Assembly (NCBI GenBank): GCA_027488905.1
Contig: JAIYAT010000035.1
Span: 372,001-436,000 of the forward strand
Direction of reading: 5' to 3'
From: Bacteroidota bacterium
GTDB taxonomy: Bacteria > Bacteroidota > Bacteroidia > UKL13-3
DNA length: 64,000 nucleotides
Shown: positions 7,316-16,311 of the stretch, piece after piece
How the letters are laid out: every line of letters begins with the position of its first letter
Numbering within the stretch: the first letter of the stretch is position 1
Made by a program: the position numbers and the translations under genes
The notes under the pieces: model-generated
Told to the model about the DNA's origin: nothing
Seen by the model: the letters and a program-made list of their open reading frames with translations, nothing else
The model's database searches: none

Positions 7316-9280
7316 CTAATTTTCTATTTTCACTTCGAAGAAAACCTTAGTCCCGTTGTTTAATTCACTTTCAATGCCAATTTTGCCTCCTGCCCCTTCG
7401 ATGTATTCTTTACATAGCAATAAACCTAAACCTGTACCTTTTTCGTTTTTTGTCCCAAAGGTTGTGTAATGTTCAAAGGGTGAAAAAACCTTTTGAATCG
7501 CTTCCTTCGACATTCCTAATCCTGTATCCTGCACATTTATCCTTACATAACCTGCCTTTTCAGCGGCTGAAACACTCAATATAATTTTTCCACCTTCATA
7601 GGTAAACTTAATTGCATTGCTGATTAAATTTCTTAAAATTAATTGCAATTGATTCTTGTCAAAATAAACAATTACCCGCTCATTAATTTGATTTTGCAGA
7701 CTTATATTTTTCTCTCCTAATTGTATTCTATACAATTCCAGCATCTCTTGAATTGGTTTTCTTAAATCAAAAATTTCTGGTTCACTTCTAACCCCAGTTA
7801 GCTGACTTCTAGACCAATTTAATAAATTCTCTAAGGTAAGATTAAGCATATCTACATTCTTACTTATACTTCCTAATGATTTCTTTAATTCCTCATAGGT
7901 TAAATCATCATCTGCAACCCAATTTAAAACAGTACTTAATGATTTTATTGGTGCCCTTAAATCATGTGCAATTATTGAAAAGACTTTATCTTTTATGAGA
8001 TTACTTTCATGTAACTCTGCAGCTTGTTCTTCTAACAATGCTGTCCTCTCAACAATAATGCTCGATTGGTTTTGGTTAACTTTGGCTAAAGATTCAGATA
8101 ATTCTTCCACATCTCTAAAAGCTTTAGAAAATAAACGAGTTATAGTAAGGGCTTGAATTGTAGAAAAAAGGAAAATTGAGGTTGGTAGTAAATACACAAA
8201 ATTAATTATTCCTTGGCTATGCAAAATATCATTAATACCTGCCAAAAAAGTAATGAGATACGCTCCTCCAACCCAAATTGCAAATGGTCTTTTGTTGACC
8301 ATTATTTTTATAATTAAATTTAAAAAATAAAGCAGCAGTAAGACACAAACAAATAAGTAAGTTGGAATTAGGTAAGAAGTTATTGCAACTGGAAGTAAAC
8401 TAAAAAATACTGCAAAAGTAGATTGTAGCCATAAAATTCCTGAAACGACCTTTCGGTTTAAATCTCTTGGATACATGCTATAGATATACAACATGCCAAA
8501 AAGTAAAATCAAAACTAAAGAGGTAAATTCTATTCTAACTACAATTTCCCAAGGAAAATTTGAACTTACTTGTTTGATTAAAATAATCCCTGAAGAACTA
8601 ATTCTTAGTGCCGCTGATAAACATAATAAAGCAAAATATAAGGAACTTTTTTCCTTAGTTCTAACATAATAAAAGGCAACAAAGTAAAAAAATAAAACAA
8701 ATAGAGAACCACTTAAAAAGGCTGAAGTAATAATTTCAATATTGGTTTTTTCATCAACTATAGAAGATTTACCAATCGAAGGCATATACCAAATTCCTCC
8801 TTGCCTATAATGAAAGTTAGAAACTTGCAAGGCTATTTCTAAGGTATCGGATGCGGTTTCAAAATGAAAATCCCCTGGGGCAAAATCTGGTTTTGATTCA
8901 TCTTCAATAATTCCGAACTTTCCTGCAGATGCTTCTAAACTCCCATTTATATACAATTGATAATTTGTACCAATAGCATACAATTTTAGCGATAAACTTA
9001 ACTCAGAAAGCTTGTCTTGATGAATTCTACAAACATAAGTACCATAACCTATTTCTTTATTCCCAGAACTTCCCCAACTTCCTGGCACCTCACAATCTGC
9101 ACCTCCCAAATAATTCGACTGCTTTACTTGGTCATAAGTTTTGCCATAAAACAACTTCCAATAAGAATTACCCAAGGGCAAAAGTTCTTTAGAAAAATCA
9201 GAAACAATTGCTTTTGAAGGTTGTGAAAACCCATAAAAGCAGTTTAATTGTATAAAAATAAATAGAATTAAAATTCTCAA
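7316..9280 (-). CDS. 7TM-DISM sensor histidine kinase
   Basis: This is a 654-residue hybrid-free sensor kinase. A signal peptide (about residues 1-19) is followed by an extracellular beta-rich, jelly-roll-like sensor region (about 20-175), seven membrane helices (about 183-380) of the 7TM-DISM type, and a coiled coil (about 390-420). The HisKA domain has phospho-acceptor His in IIAHDLRAPIKS (about 432), and the HATPase domain has an N-box NLISNAIKF, G1 DTGLGMS and G2 GTGLGLLLCKEY. It would sense a periplasmic ligand, perhaps a carbohydrate, but this is inferred only from the domain class. No response regulator is adjacent, so it is an orphan kinase here. It is divergent from the GNAT-like gene at 9362. 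Confidence 0.92.
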   Translation of the reverse strand: MRILILFIFIQLNCFYGFSQPSKAIVSDFSKELLPLGNSYWKLFYGKTYDQVKQSNYLGGADCEVPGSWGSSGNKEIGYGTYVCRIHQDKLSELSLSLKLYAIGTNYQLYINGSLEASAGKFGIIEDESKPDFAPGDFHFETASDTLEIALQVSNFHYRQGGIWYMPSIGKSSIVDEKTNIEIITSAFLSGSLFVLFFYFVAFYYVRTKEKSSLYFALLCLSAALRISSSGIILIKQVSSNFPWEIVVRIEFTSLVLILLFGMLYIYSMYPRDLNRKVVSGILWLQSTFAVFFSLLPVAITSYLIPTYLFVCVLLLLYFLNLIIKIMVNKRPFAIWVGGAYLITFLAGINDILHSQGIINFVYLLPTSIFLFSTIQALTITRLFSKAFRDVEELSESLAKVNQNQSSIIVERTALLEEQAAELHESNLIKDKVFSIIAHDLRAPIKSLSTVLNWVADDDLTYEELKKSLGSISKNVDMLNLTLENLLNWSRSQLTGVRSEPEIFDLRKPIQEMLELYRIQLGEKNISLQNQINERVIVYFDKNQLQLILRNLISNAIKFTYEGGKIILSVSAAEKAGYVRINVQDTGLGMSKEAIQKVFSPFEHYTTFGTKNEKGTGLGLLLCKEYIEGAGGKIGIESELNNGTKVFFEVKIEN

Positions 9281-9361
9281 AATGAAGTGTCAATTTGTAT
9301 CAAAGTCGTTGCAAATAAATAAAAATTGCTGACTTAAACCTTATTTTATTACTTCGTACTT

Positions 9362-10114
9362 GTGTCAAAAATATTTTTTGAAGAATTTAATGACTTTTGG
9401 GAAACCGATATAGCAACTGGAGATTTTGCTTGGGTTCAAGGGTATATAGTTTTTTCAATAGCCCAATTTTCGTTTTGCCTGCTTCCTTATGAATCTTATT
9501 TAGATGTTAATCGACTATCAAACTGTTACTTAGTCTTCGAAGATTTATGGTATTCAAAAAACAGCCTGGTTAAAAGTCGAATAAAAAGTATTATTGGTTT
9601 GAACCAAAAAAAGCACGCACGTCAATCTGAATTGCTTATGCTTACTAAGCCCCAAGCAGATGCTTTTTTTGAGAAAAATCACCTTTTAGGTTCCTGTAAT
9701 AGCGGTGTTAAAATGGGCTTGTTTATAAAAGATGAATGTTTTGCAGCAATGGCTTGGAGCAAACCTCGCGTATTTATTGATAAACAGGTTTATTATCACT
9801 CTTATGAAATGGTAAGATTTGCTACAAAAATGAATTTCACCGTAAACGGGGCATTAAGTAAACTATTTAAAGGATTTATTTTGCATAAGCATCCAGCACA
9901 CTTAATGACTTATACCGATAACGATTGGGGAAATGCTGATTCGTTTTCAAAACTTGGCTTTATCAAAGTTGGTTCAAGCCAATACCTAAATTTTTGGGTT
10001 GAACCCAACACCCATGAAAGAAAATACAATCTCGCTTCAAATGAAAATCCAATAGATTTTATTAAGGGCTTTAATACAGGAAATACAAAATGGATAGCAG
10101 ACTTTACAATTTAA
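9362..10114 (+). CDS. Phage-type GNAT-like (Mom/homing-endonuclease-associated) protein
   Basis: This 250-residue protein is unlike usual chromosomal acetyltransferases. From about residue 95 it reads AFFEKNHLLG, VKMGLFIKDE, a SYEMVRFATK strand, GALSKLFKGFI and YTDNDWGNADSFSKLGFIKVG. That order (FLxKNHxxG, YExxRFxxK, GGASKLF, Y-x-D-x-x-W, YxKLGF) resembles the GNAT-fold domain found in phage Mom-like and GIY-YIG-associated proteins. The N-terminal 90 residues are not recognised. The GTG start at 9362 follows an AT-rich promoter-like region. The 3' end overlaps miaA by 25 bases, so the two are expressed together. I infer a nucleic-acid-related acyl transfer role with low certainty. Confidence 0.6.
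   Translation: MSKIFFEEFNDFWETDIATGDFAWVQGYIVFSIAQFSFCLLPYESYLDVNRLSNCYLVFEDLWYSKNSLVKSRIKSIIGLNQKKHARQSELLMLTKPQADAFFEKNHLLGSCNSGVKMGLFIKDECFAAMAWSKPRVFIDKQVYYHSYEMVRFATKMNFTVNGALSKLFKGFILHKHPAHLMTYTDNDWGNADSFSKLGFIKVGSSQYLNFWVEPNTHERKYNLASNENPIDFIKGFNTGNTKWIADFTI
9596..9605 (+). repeat. GGTTTGAACC element 2
   Basis: Exact copy in the GNAT-like gene, read as Gly-Leu-Asn. A related palindrome TTGGGTTGAACCCAA lies 400 bases downstream at 9994-10008. Confidence 0.9.
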
Positions 10115-11025
10115 TTCTTGAAGCTAAAGAGACTGCTCTGATACTTGTTCTGGGGCCAACTGCTAGCGGAAAAACACGATTTGCTATTAAACTTGCTCAG
10201 ATTTTAAATGGTGAAATCATTAGTGCCGACTCACGCCAAGTTTACAAAAGAATGGACATAGGAACTGGAAAAGACTTATATGAATACAAAAATGCAGCTA
10301 TTAAATATCACTTAATTGATACGCTTGAAGCAGGACAAAAGTATAACTTACAGCAATTTCAATTGGATTACAATATTGCTCTCGAAAAAATTAAAAACCA
10401 TTCTAAAAAGCCAATACTATGCGGAGGAAGTGGTTTATATTTAGAAGCAGCAATTGCCCCAAAGCTTAATACACAAATCCCAGAAAACCTTAGCCTTAGA
10501 GCAAATTTGCAGAGCAAAACACTTGCAGAATTAAACCAAATTTGGGTGGACCTAAAGCAAGATAAAAGACAAAATTATCCAGATTTAAGTACGAATAAAA
10601 GAGCAATTCGTGCCATTGAAATTGGACAGTTTTTAATTGATAATCCAGCTTTCAATTTTGCAACAAGAACAATCGATAAATACCTTGTTTTTGGTATTGA
10701 ACCTACCTTAAATCAAAGACGCAAAAACATTGAAGTTAGACTTTATTCACGGCTAAAAAATGGAATGATTGAAGAAGTTGAATCCCTTGTAAAAGCAGGG
10801 TTAAGTAAAGAGGAATTAATTTATTATGGACTAGAATACAAATACTTAGCACTGTATTTATATGGGCACTTAACTTATGAACAAATGTGTCAACAATTAT
10901 TAATTGCAATTCAGCAATTTGCTAAACGTCAGATGACCTATTTCAGAAAAATGGAAAAAGAGGGTATCAAAATCAATTGGTTCAAACCGGAAGAAATAAA
11001 TGAAATCTATGACTACCAAGGATAA
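10090..11025 (+). CDS. miaA: tRNA dimethylallyltransferase
   Basis: MiaA transfers a dimethylallyl group to N6 of A37 in tRNAs reading UNN codons. The 311-residue protein has the P-loop GPTASGKTRFA (about residues 21-31), the DSRQVYKRMDIGTGK substrate motif, GGSGLYLEA, and the C-terminal QQFAKRQMTYFRK that contacts tRNA. ATG 10090 lies inside the end of the preceding gene and the 3' end overlaps the next gene by 26 bases, giving a three-gene overlapping operon. A GGTTCAAACC element encodes Phe-Lys-Pro near the C-terminus. Confidence 0.96.
   Translation: MDSRLYNLILEAKETALILVLGPTASGKTRFAIKLAQILNGEIISADSRQVYKRMDIGTGKDLYEYKNAAIKYHLIDTLEAGQKYNLQQFQLDYNIALEKIKNHSKKPILCGGSGLYLEAAIAPKLNTQIPENLSLRANLQSKTLAELNQIWVDLKQDKRQNYPDLSTNKRAIRAIEIGQFLIDNPAFNFATRTIDKYLVFGIEPTLNQRRKNIEVRLYSRLKNGMIEEVESLVKAGLSKEELIYYGLEYKYLALYLYGHLTYEQMCQQLLIAIQQFAKRQMTYFRKMEKEGIKINWFKPEEINEIYDYQG
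10979..10988 (-). repeat. GGTTTGAACC element 3
   Basis: Exact copy on the minus strand within miaA, read as Phe-Lys-Pro. Confidence 0.9.
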
Positions 11026-11362
11026 CAAAATTAAACATTTAGAGAACCTGCACATTTTGCTTTGGCTTATTAAAGATAGTTGTTGGATGTTGGAGTTAAA
11101 ATTAATTGGCACCCTTGCCTTCTTTCCTACAATAGCAATGGCGCTTTATATTTGCTGGCGCTCTTCTTCTAAACCCCTTGATTTTGCAGCCAACTTGGCT
11201 GTTACCGCTTGGATTCTAGCTAATGCCAGTTGGATGTTTTATGACTTTTACCATTGGCCGTTAAAGCCAATATCTCTAGGCTTTTTCTGTATTGGTTTAT
11301 TAATAATCTCTTATTATTTAATGAAAGTATTTATAACAAAAAAACCTGATTTTAATAATTAG
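11000..11362 (+). CDS. Small integral membrane protein, unknown
   Basis: This 120-residue protein has a short N-terminal cytoplasmic segment and about three hydrophobic helices (residues 37-53, 62-80 and 90-111), separated by a tryptophan-rich loop (WMFYDFYHW). No family was recognised. It starts within the miaA gene (26-base overlap; ATGs at 11000 and 11009 are both possible), so it is probably co-translated with miaA. The hydrophobicity pattern and tight overlap support a real gene. Confidence 0.65.
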   Translation: MKSMTTKDNKIKHLENLHILLWLIKDSCWMLELKLIGTLAFFPTIAMALYICWRSSSKPLDFAANLAVTAWILANASWMFYDFYHWPLKPISLGFFCIGLLIISYYLMKVFITKKPDFNN

Positions 11363-11397
11363 GTACAATACTTTACATTTGAATAAAATTCGACTAA

Positions 11398-12129
11398 ATG
11401 AAAAAATTATTTACACTATTATTTGGCTGTGTTGCTGCATTGCAATTATTGGCTCAACCTTGTACTCCAGATCCATCGTTAACCTATCCTGGAATCAAGC
11501 CTATTAAATTGCCTGATGGTAAGGTTGGAGAATTTTATTCTGAAGTTGTTTCATTAAAAGTTCCTTTGGATACAACAGTTCTTTTTAATGGCTCTCCTGT
11601 AAGTGCAAGAATAGATTCAGCTAGGGTTATTTATATCTCTTATTTACCAAAAGGATTTTCGTATGTGTGTGACAATGCAAATCAAACTTGGAAAGGTGGC
11701 GCTAAAGGTTGTGCTAAAATTTCAGGAACACCCGTTTCTTCAGAAGAAAAAAAGCATTTAATTTATGTAAAAACACAAACATGGTTCAAGGTAATAGGCC
11801 TTTCAAACCAATTCGATCAAATTGATTCTAGTTCTATCGACTTCACCATAACCGCCGCTAACTCACTTTTTGAAAGTAATGTATTGGCAAAGTTCACTGT
11901 TTATCCTAATCCGGCTAAAGACGAACTAACACTTGAGTTGTCTAAATATGATGCTAAAGCAAAATTTGAAGTGTATAATTTGCTGGGTTCAAAACAAAAC
12001 CTAAACTACCAATTAAATCCAAACACAGGAACAGTAAAAATCAATACAAGAGAGCTATCTCAAGGTGTATATTTTGTGAAAGGATACCTTAACGGAAAAG
12101 AATGGCAAGCTAAATTCATTAAAGAATAA
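11398..12129 (+). CDS. T9SS type A-sorted secreted protein
   Basis: This 243-residue protein has a signal peptide (MKKLFTLLFGCVAALQLLAQ) and a C-terminal type IX sorting domain from about residue 160 (FTVYPNPAKDELTLEL ... GVYFVKGYLNGKEWQAKFIKE). The middle part (about 21-155) has four cysteines and resembles the putative-Ig ligand-free segment often seen before T9SS tails in Bacteroidota; no enzyme motif is visible. The protein should cross the outer membrane via T9SS and be released or surface-anchored. A strong terminator follows. Confidence 0.85.
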   Translation: MKKLFTLLFGCVAALQLLAQPCTPDPSLTYPGIKPIKLPDGKVGEFYSEVVSLKVPLDTTVLFNGSPVSARIDSARVIYISYLPKGFSYVCDNANQTWKGGAKGCAKISGTPVSSEEKKHLIYVKTQTWFKVIGLSNQFDQIDSSSIDFTITAANSLFESNVLAKFTVYPNPAKDELTLELSKYDAKAKFEVYNLLGSKQNLNYQLNPNTGTVKINTRELSQGVYFVKGYLNGKEWQAKFIKE

Positions 12130-12150
12130 AGCTATAACTATAAGCTTTAA

Positions 12151-12190
12151 AAAAAAGCGCTGCTTTCAAATTTGGAAGCAGCGCTTTTTT
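12151..12190. terminator. Bidirectional rho-independent terminator
   Basis: A GC-rich hairpin (AGCGCTGCTT pairing with AAGCAGCGCT, with CAAATTTGG in the centre) flanked by A and T runs lies between the T9SS gene and the convergent suf operon, so it can serve both strands. Confidence 0.88.
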
Positions 12191-12193
12191 ATT

Positions 12194-12526
12194 TTATAAA
12201 AATCCTAGTTGTAATTTAGCAGATTCACTCATCAAATCTTGGCTCCAGGGTGGGTCAAAAGTCACCTTTACTTCTACTTCCTTCACCCCTTCCATGGCAC
12301 CTAATTTTTGTTTGATTTCCTCTGGCATACTTTGCGCCGCAGGGCAAAATGGAGAAGTAAGCGACATGATAATTTCTATATTTAATTCATGTGAAACATT
12401 TACTTCATAAATTAGCCCTAATTCGTAAATATTCACAGGGATTTCTGGGTCGTAAACCGTTTGAAGCACTTGCATGGCTTCGTTTTGAACGTCTACGAAA
12501 TTTCTTGTATTTTCTGTTGTACTCAT
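12194..12526 (-). CDS. MIP18/DUF59-family Fe-S assembly protein of the SUF operon
   Basis: This 110-residue protein contains the DUF59 core YDPEIPVNIYELGLIY (about residues 26-41) and the conserved SPFCPAAQSMP region with the single cysteine expected in SufT/PaaD/CIA2 relatives. Such proteins help deliver or mature iron-sulfur clusters. It is the last gene of the suf operon, 7 bases after sufE, which supports that role. SufT would be a fair name, but Bacteroidota versions lack the longer N-terminus of some SufT proteins. Confidence 0.88.
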   Translation of the reverse strand: MSTTENTRNFVDVQNEAMQVLQTVYDPEIPVNIYELGLIYEVNVSHELNIEIIMSLTSPFCPAAQSMPEEIKQKLGAMEGVKEVEVKVTFDPPWSQDLMSESAKLQLGFL

Positions 12527-12533
12527 TCCTTAG

Positions 12534-12953
12534 TTATTTTTGAGTTAAAGCAAAGGCATACATTTTCATTTGTTTAATCATGCTTGCAAATCCATTGCTT
12601 CTTTGCGAGCCAATCATATGATTCATGCCAATTTTTTCAATAAAATATAAATCAGTTTCTACTATTTCTGATGGCGTTTTGCCACTTAGAATCTTCACCA
12701 ATAAACTTACTAAACCTTTGGTAATTTCTGTATTGCTATCCGCTTCAAAAAACAATTTACCATCTTGTTTAAAAGGATACAACCAAACTTTACTCTGACA
12801 ACCTTTAACAATAAACTCCTCTGTTTTATGCTCCAATGGCATTTCAGGTAACTTTTTACCTAAGTCCATTAAATAAAAAAGCTTGCTTTCCATGTCTTCT
12901 TCAAACAAGGAAAAGTCCTCTATGATTTCATTCTGTATTTCAGTACTTGTCAT
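12534..12953 (-). CDS. sufE: SufE cysteine desulfurase activator
   Basis: SufE accepts persulfide sulfur from SufS and passes it to the SufBCD scaffold. The 139-residue protein has the usual LMDLGKKLPEMP segment and the active Cys in VKGCQSKVWLYP (about residue 51), then the family's GMNHMIGSQRSNGFASM C-terminus. It starts directly at the sufS stop codon. Confidence 0.95.
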   Translation of the reverse strand: MTSTEIQNEIIEDFSLFEEDMESKLFYLMDLGKKLPEMPLEHKTEEFIVKGCQSKVWLYPFKQDGKLFFEADSNTEITKGLVSLLVKILSGKTPSEIVETDLYFIEKIGMNHMIGSQRSNGFASMIKQMKMYAFALTQK

Positions 12954-14186
12954 TTATTTTCTATTCAACATTTTTTTAAGGCTTTCCAGCAATACATCAA
13001 CCTCTTCCATAGTATTATAAACAGCAAAAGAAGCTCTAACCGTGCCTTCTATTCCAAAAAAGTTCATCAATGGTTGTGTGCAATGATGACCTGTTCTAAC
13101 AGCAATACCTTTTGCATCTAGCAATAAACCTGTATCAAAAGGATGCTTTCCTTCAATTAAAAAGGACTGTACAGCAACTTTTTCTTTTGCAGTACCAAAT
13201 AGTTTTATTCGGTTTGAACCAAACTCATTAATGCCTGCATTAAAATGGTTCAATAATTTAGATTCCCATTGAATAATGGCTTCCTTTCCAATTCTACTAA
13301 CAAATTCTAGGGCATATTTAAAGGCAATTACATCACCAATGTTTGGCGTTCCTGCCTCGAATTTAAATGGAATTTCATTATAAGTTGTGGATTCAAAACT
13401 TACTTCTTTTATCATCTCACCACCACCTTGATAGGGAGGCATTTTATCAAGTAATTTGCGCTTCCCATACAATACTCCAACGCCGGTTGGTCCATATAAT
13501 TTATGACCACTTAGTGTTAAAAAATCAACATCCAGTTGCTGAACATCAATAGGGAGGTGCGAACCAGCTTGGGCGCCATCTAATAAAACAATTGCACCAA
13601 CCTTGTGGGCGGCATCAATTATTTCTTTAACCGGATTAATAGTACCCAAAGCATTACTAGCCCAAACACAAGCAACTATTTTGGTTTGAACCGAAAGAAG
13701 TTTATAAAAAGCTTCCATGTCCAGTTCGCCATTTTCATGTATCGGAATAACCTTGAGTTGAGCTCCTATTTCATTGCAAATCATTTGCCAAGGAACAATA
13801 TTACTGTGATGTTCCATGTAAGATATCAAGACCTCATCTCCTGGCTTAAGGAAAGCTTTTCCATAGGTTTGAGCAACTAAATTTATGCTTTCAGTTACAC
13901 CTTTTGTGAAAATACATTCTGCAGCTTCTTTGGCATTAATAAACTGTTGAACTGATTTTCTAGTATCTTCAAAAAAACCAGTTGAGCGATCTGCCAAAGC
14001 ATGCGCACCTCTATGAATATTGGCATTATGAAGTTTGTAGTAGTCACCTAATGCATCAATTACTTCAATTGGCTTTTGAGTGGTTGCAGCATTATCAAAA
14101 TAAACCAGCGGATGCCCATTTACCTGTTGGTGTAAAATCGGAAAGTGATTTCGAATTGAAATGATATCTAAGCTTGCTTCATTCAT
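12954..14186 (-). CDS. sufS: SufS cysteine desulfurase (group II)
   Basis: This 410-residue PLP enzyme takes sulfur from cysteine to form a persulfide. Visible motifs are YFDNAATTQKP (about residue 29), HRGAHALADRST, the PLP lysine in LSGHKLYGPTGVGVLYG (Lys about 230), and the sulfur-accepting cysteine in VRTGHHCTQPLM (about residue 367). It is the fourth gene of the operon. The 37-base gap to sufD contains a degenerate 7-bp repeat. Two GGTTTGAACC elements lie within the gene. Confidence 0.97.
   Translation of the reverse strand: MNEASLDIISIRNHFPILHQQVNGHPLVYFDNAATTQKPIEVIDALGDYYKLHNANIHRGAHALADRSTGFFEDTRKSVQQFINAKEAAECIFTKGVTESINLVAQTYGKAFLKPGDEVLISYMEHHSNIVPWQMICNEIGAQLKVIPIHENGELDMEAFYKLLSVQTKIVACVWASNALGTINPVKEIIDAAHKVGAIVLLDGAQAGSHLPIDVQQLDVDFLTLSGHKLYGPTGVGVLYGKRKLLDKMPPYQGGGEMIKEVSFESTTYNEIPFKFEAGTPNIGDVIAFKYALEFVSRIGKEAIIQWESKLLNHFNAGINEFGSNRIKLFGTAKEKVAVQSFLIEGKHPFDTGLLLDAKGIAVRTGHHCTQPLMNFFGIEGTVRASFAVYNTMEEVDVLLESLKKMLNRK
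13211..13220 (+). repeat. GGTTTGAACC element 4
   Basis: Exact copy inside sufS, read on the coding strand as Gly-Ser-Asn; flanks attc and aaac. Confidence 0.9.
13683..13692 (+). repeat. GGTTTGAACC element 5
   Basis: A second copy in sufS, 472 bases from element 4, read as Val-Gln-Thr, so the two copies use different frames of the same gene. Confidence 0.9.
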
Positions 14187-14223
14187 GTTTTTACAGACTA
14201 AAGGCTAGAAGCCAAAAGCCATT
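14187..14223 (-). repeat. Degenerate heptanucleotide repeat between sufD and sufS
   Basis: Read on the coding strand the gap is GGCTTTT, GGCTTCT, AGCCTTT, AGTCTGT: four units with 7-bp periodicity. A related array lies upstream of pepT (63139-63161). Confidence 0.5.
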
Positions 14224-15510
14224 TTATAATTTCCTCTCAATCTCTTCTTCCAGTATCTGAACCAATTCTGGTATCTTAATTTTCTCAGCAATATCGTCTG
14301 CAAATGCATTTAACAATAACTTTCTTGCTTCATTTTCAGAGATGCCTCTACTACGTAAATAAAACATTGGTTCTTCATCTAATTGACCAATAGTGGCGCC
14401 ATGTGTACACTTCACATCATCCGCAAAAATTTCTAATTGTGGTTTTGTGTTCACAGTGGCATCATTGCTCAATAATATATTCTGATTGCGTTGATAGGCG
14501 TTTGTTTTTTGCGCATCTAGGTGAACCATTATTTTACCATTGAACACCGCAACAGATTTATCCTTTAGAATCCCCTTGTACTTTTCATCACTAAAGCAAT
14601 TGGGTTTGGCATGGTCTACTCTGCTGTGGTTGTCAACAAATTGCTGCCCATCTGGAATGTACAAACCATATAAAAGGCTATTGCAATTTTCTCCATTCAT
14701 GTTAAAATGGAGGTTGTTTCTCACCCACTGTCCATCTAAAGTTAAGGTAACTTGATTGATATTAGTGTTTGCGTTTTGAACTATTTGCGTATAATTATTA
14801 TGATATGAATTTCCTTTTGCTCTTTGCACTTTATAATGTTCTAAAGAAGCATTTTCATCTACAAAAATTTCATTTACAACATTGGTAAAAGAGCTGTTTT
14901 CACCAACAGCAATATAATTTTCAATCACAGTAGCAGCAGCAGATTTTTCAATAACTATCAAATTTCTAGGCTGCTGCAAAATATTACTTTCATTCGCATC
15001 TGTAATATTGGTTAGCATCAACGGATATTTCATTCGCTTACCAGCTGGCACATAAATGAAAGCGCCATCACTCATTAATGCCGAATTCATGGCATTTAGA
15101 CCTTCTTCTTGCGGTAGATATTTGCCGAAATGATTTTCAAAAATAGCTGCATGTTCTTTTCTGGCTTTGGCAAGATTTGTACAAATGATGCTAGGATCAT
15201 CTTCAAGCCAAACACTTAATTCTGGAAAAAGACAACCATTCACAAAAACTATTTTATTAGATTCAATTTTGTTTAAAATTCCAGCCTTTATTAAAGCATC
15301 TGCATCAAGATTGCTAACACAAGAGGTTTGAAAGCCTATCTCTGAAATTTTACTCAAATTTGTGTACTTCCATTCTTCATTTTTAATGGTAGGTATGCCG
15401 TTTTTCTGAAAGGTTTGAAATGCTTTTTTTCTATATTCAAAGAAATCATCCTTTTGAGCTTGATGCTCATAAAGTTTAAATTCACTTTCTATTTGTTGAA
15501 CTAAATTCAT
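14224..15510 (-). CDS. sufD: SufD Fe-S assembly scaffold subunit
   Basis: SufD pairs with SufB on the SufBC2D scaffold that builds Fe-S clusters. The 428-residue protein has an alpha-helical N-terminus with NEEWKYTNL, the long right-handed beta-helix core, and a C-terminal FADDVKCTHGATIGQLDEE region with the conserved His/Cys, ending in FYLRSRGISENEARKLL. It lies 26 bases downstream of sufC in the operon. Confidence 0.96.
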   Translation of the reverse strand: MNLVQQIESEFKLYEHQAQKDDFFEYRKKAFQTFQKNGIPTIKNEEWKYTNLSKISEIGFQTSCVSNLDADALIKAGILNKIESNKIVFVNGCLFPELSVWLEDDPSIICTNLAKARKEHAAIFENHFGKYLPQEEGLNAMNSALMSDGAFIYVPAGKRMKYPLMLTNITDANESNILQQPRNLIVIEKSAAATVIENYIAVGENSSFTNVVNEIFVDENASLEHYKVQRAKGNSYHNNYTQIVQNANTNINQVTLTLDGQWVRNNLHFNMNGENCNSLLYGLYIPDGQQFVDNHSRVDHAKPNCFSDEKYKGILKDKSVAVFNGKIMVHLDAQKTNAYQRNQNILLSNDATVNTKPQLEIFADDVKCTHGATIGQLDEEPMFYLRSRGISENEARKLLLNAFADDIAEKIKIPELVQILEEEIERKL

Positions 15511-15536
15511 GTATTTTATTTCTGCTTTGGCTGCAA

Positions 15537-16295
15537 TTAAACAGCTGCTTCAACTTCTTGTTTGATCCAATCGTATCCTTTAACTTCTAACTCCTTTGCA
15601 AGAGAAGCATCCCCACTTTTAACAATTCTTCCTTTATATAAAACATGCACAAAATCAGGTACTATATAATCTAATAAACGTTGGTAATGTGTAATTACCA
15701 AAAATGATCTATCAGGATTTCTTAATTTGTTTACACCTGCTGAAACTAAGCGCAAGGCATCGATATCTAGACCTGAATCTGTTTCATCCAATATGGCAAG
15801 TTTTGGTTCAAGCATAGCCATTTGGAAAACTTCATTTCTCTTCTTCTCTCCTCCACTAAAACCTTCGTTAAGCGACCGAGAAGTAAGGGATTTATCCATT
15901 TCCATTTCTTCCATTTTACTGCGCATGAATTTAAGAAAATCGGTAGCTTCCATTGGCTCTAAACCTAAGTATTTACGCTTTTCGTTGATGGCAGTTTTTA
16001 AGAAGTTAGTGGTGCTCACTCCTGGTATTTCTATAGGATATTGAAAAGCCAAAAACAAACCTTCTCTTGCGCGATCTTCAGGAGACAAATCCAATAAATC
16101 TTTTCCTAAAAAATCAACAGAACCTTCTGTTACTTCATAATCATTTCTTCCAGCCAAGACAGCGGATAAGGTGCTTTTTCCTGCACCATTAGGACCCATA
16201 ATGGCATGAACTTCGCCTGGTTTAATTTCTAAATTTATGCCATTTAAAATGGACTTGCCTTCAATGCTTGCTTTTAAATTTTCAATTTTTAACAT
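15537..16295 (-). CDS. sufC: SufC ATPase
   Basis: This 252-residue ABC-type ATPase drives the SufBC2D scaffold. Motifs are Walker [11 protein letters not shown] (about residues 34-43), Q-loop FQYP, signature [10 protein letters not shown] (about 147-156), Walker [13 protein letters not shown] and H-loop ITHYQR. It lies between sufB and sufD, as is universal in the operon. Confidence 0.97.
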   Translation of the reverse strand: MLKIENLKASIEGKSILNGINLEIKPGEVHAIMGPNGAGKSTLSAVLAGRNDYEVTEGSVDFLGKDLLDLSPEDRAREGLFLAFQYPIEIPGVSTTNFLKTAINEKRKYLGLEPMEATDFLKFMRSKMEEMEMDKSLTSRSLNEGFSGGEKKRNEVFQMAMLEPKLAILDETDSGLDIDALRLVSAGVNKLRNPDRSFLVITHYQRLLDYIVPDFVHVLYKGRIVKSGDASLAKELEVKGYDWIKQEVEAAV

Positions 16296-16311
16296 GATTC
16301 AATTCTATATA

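Noticed and set aside
9362-11362. A prophage remnant around the GNAT-like gene
   Set aside because: No integrase, structural genes or attachment repeats were seen; the flanking genes are ordinary chromosomal ones.
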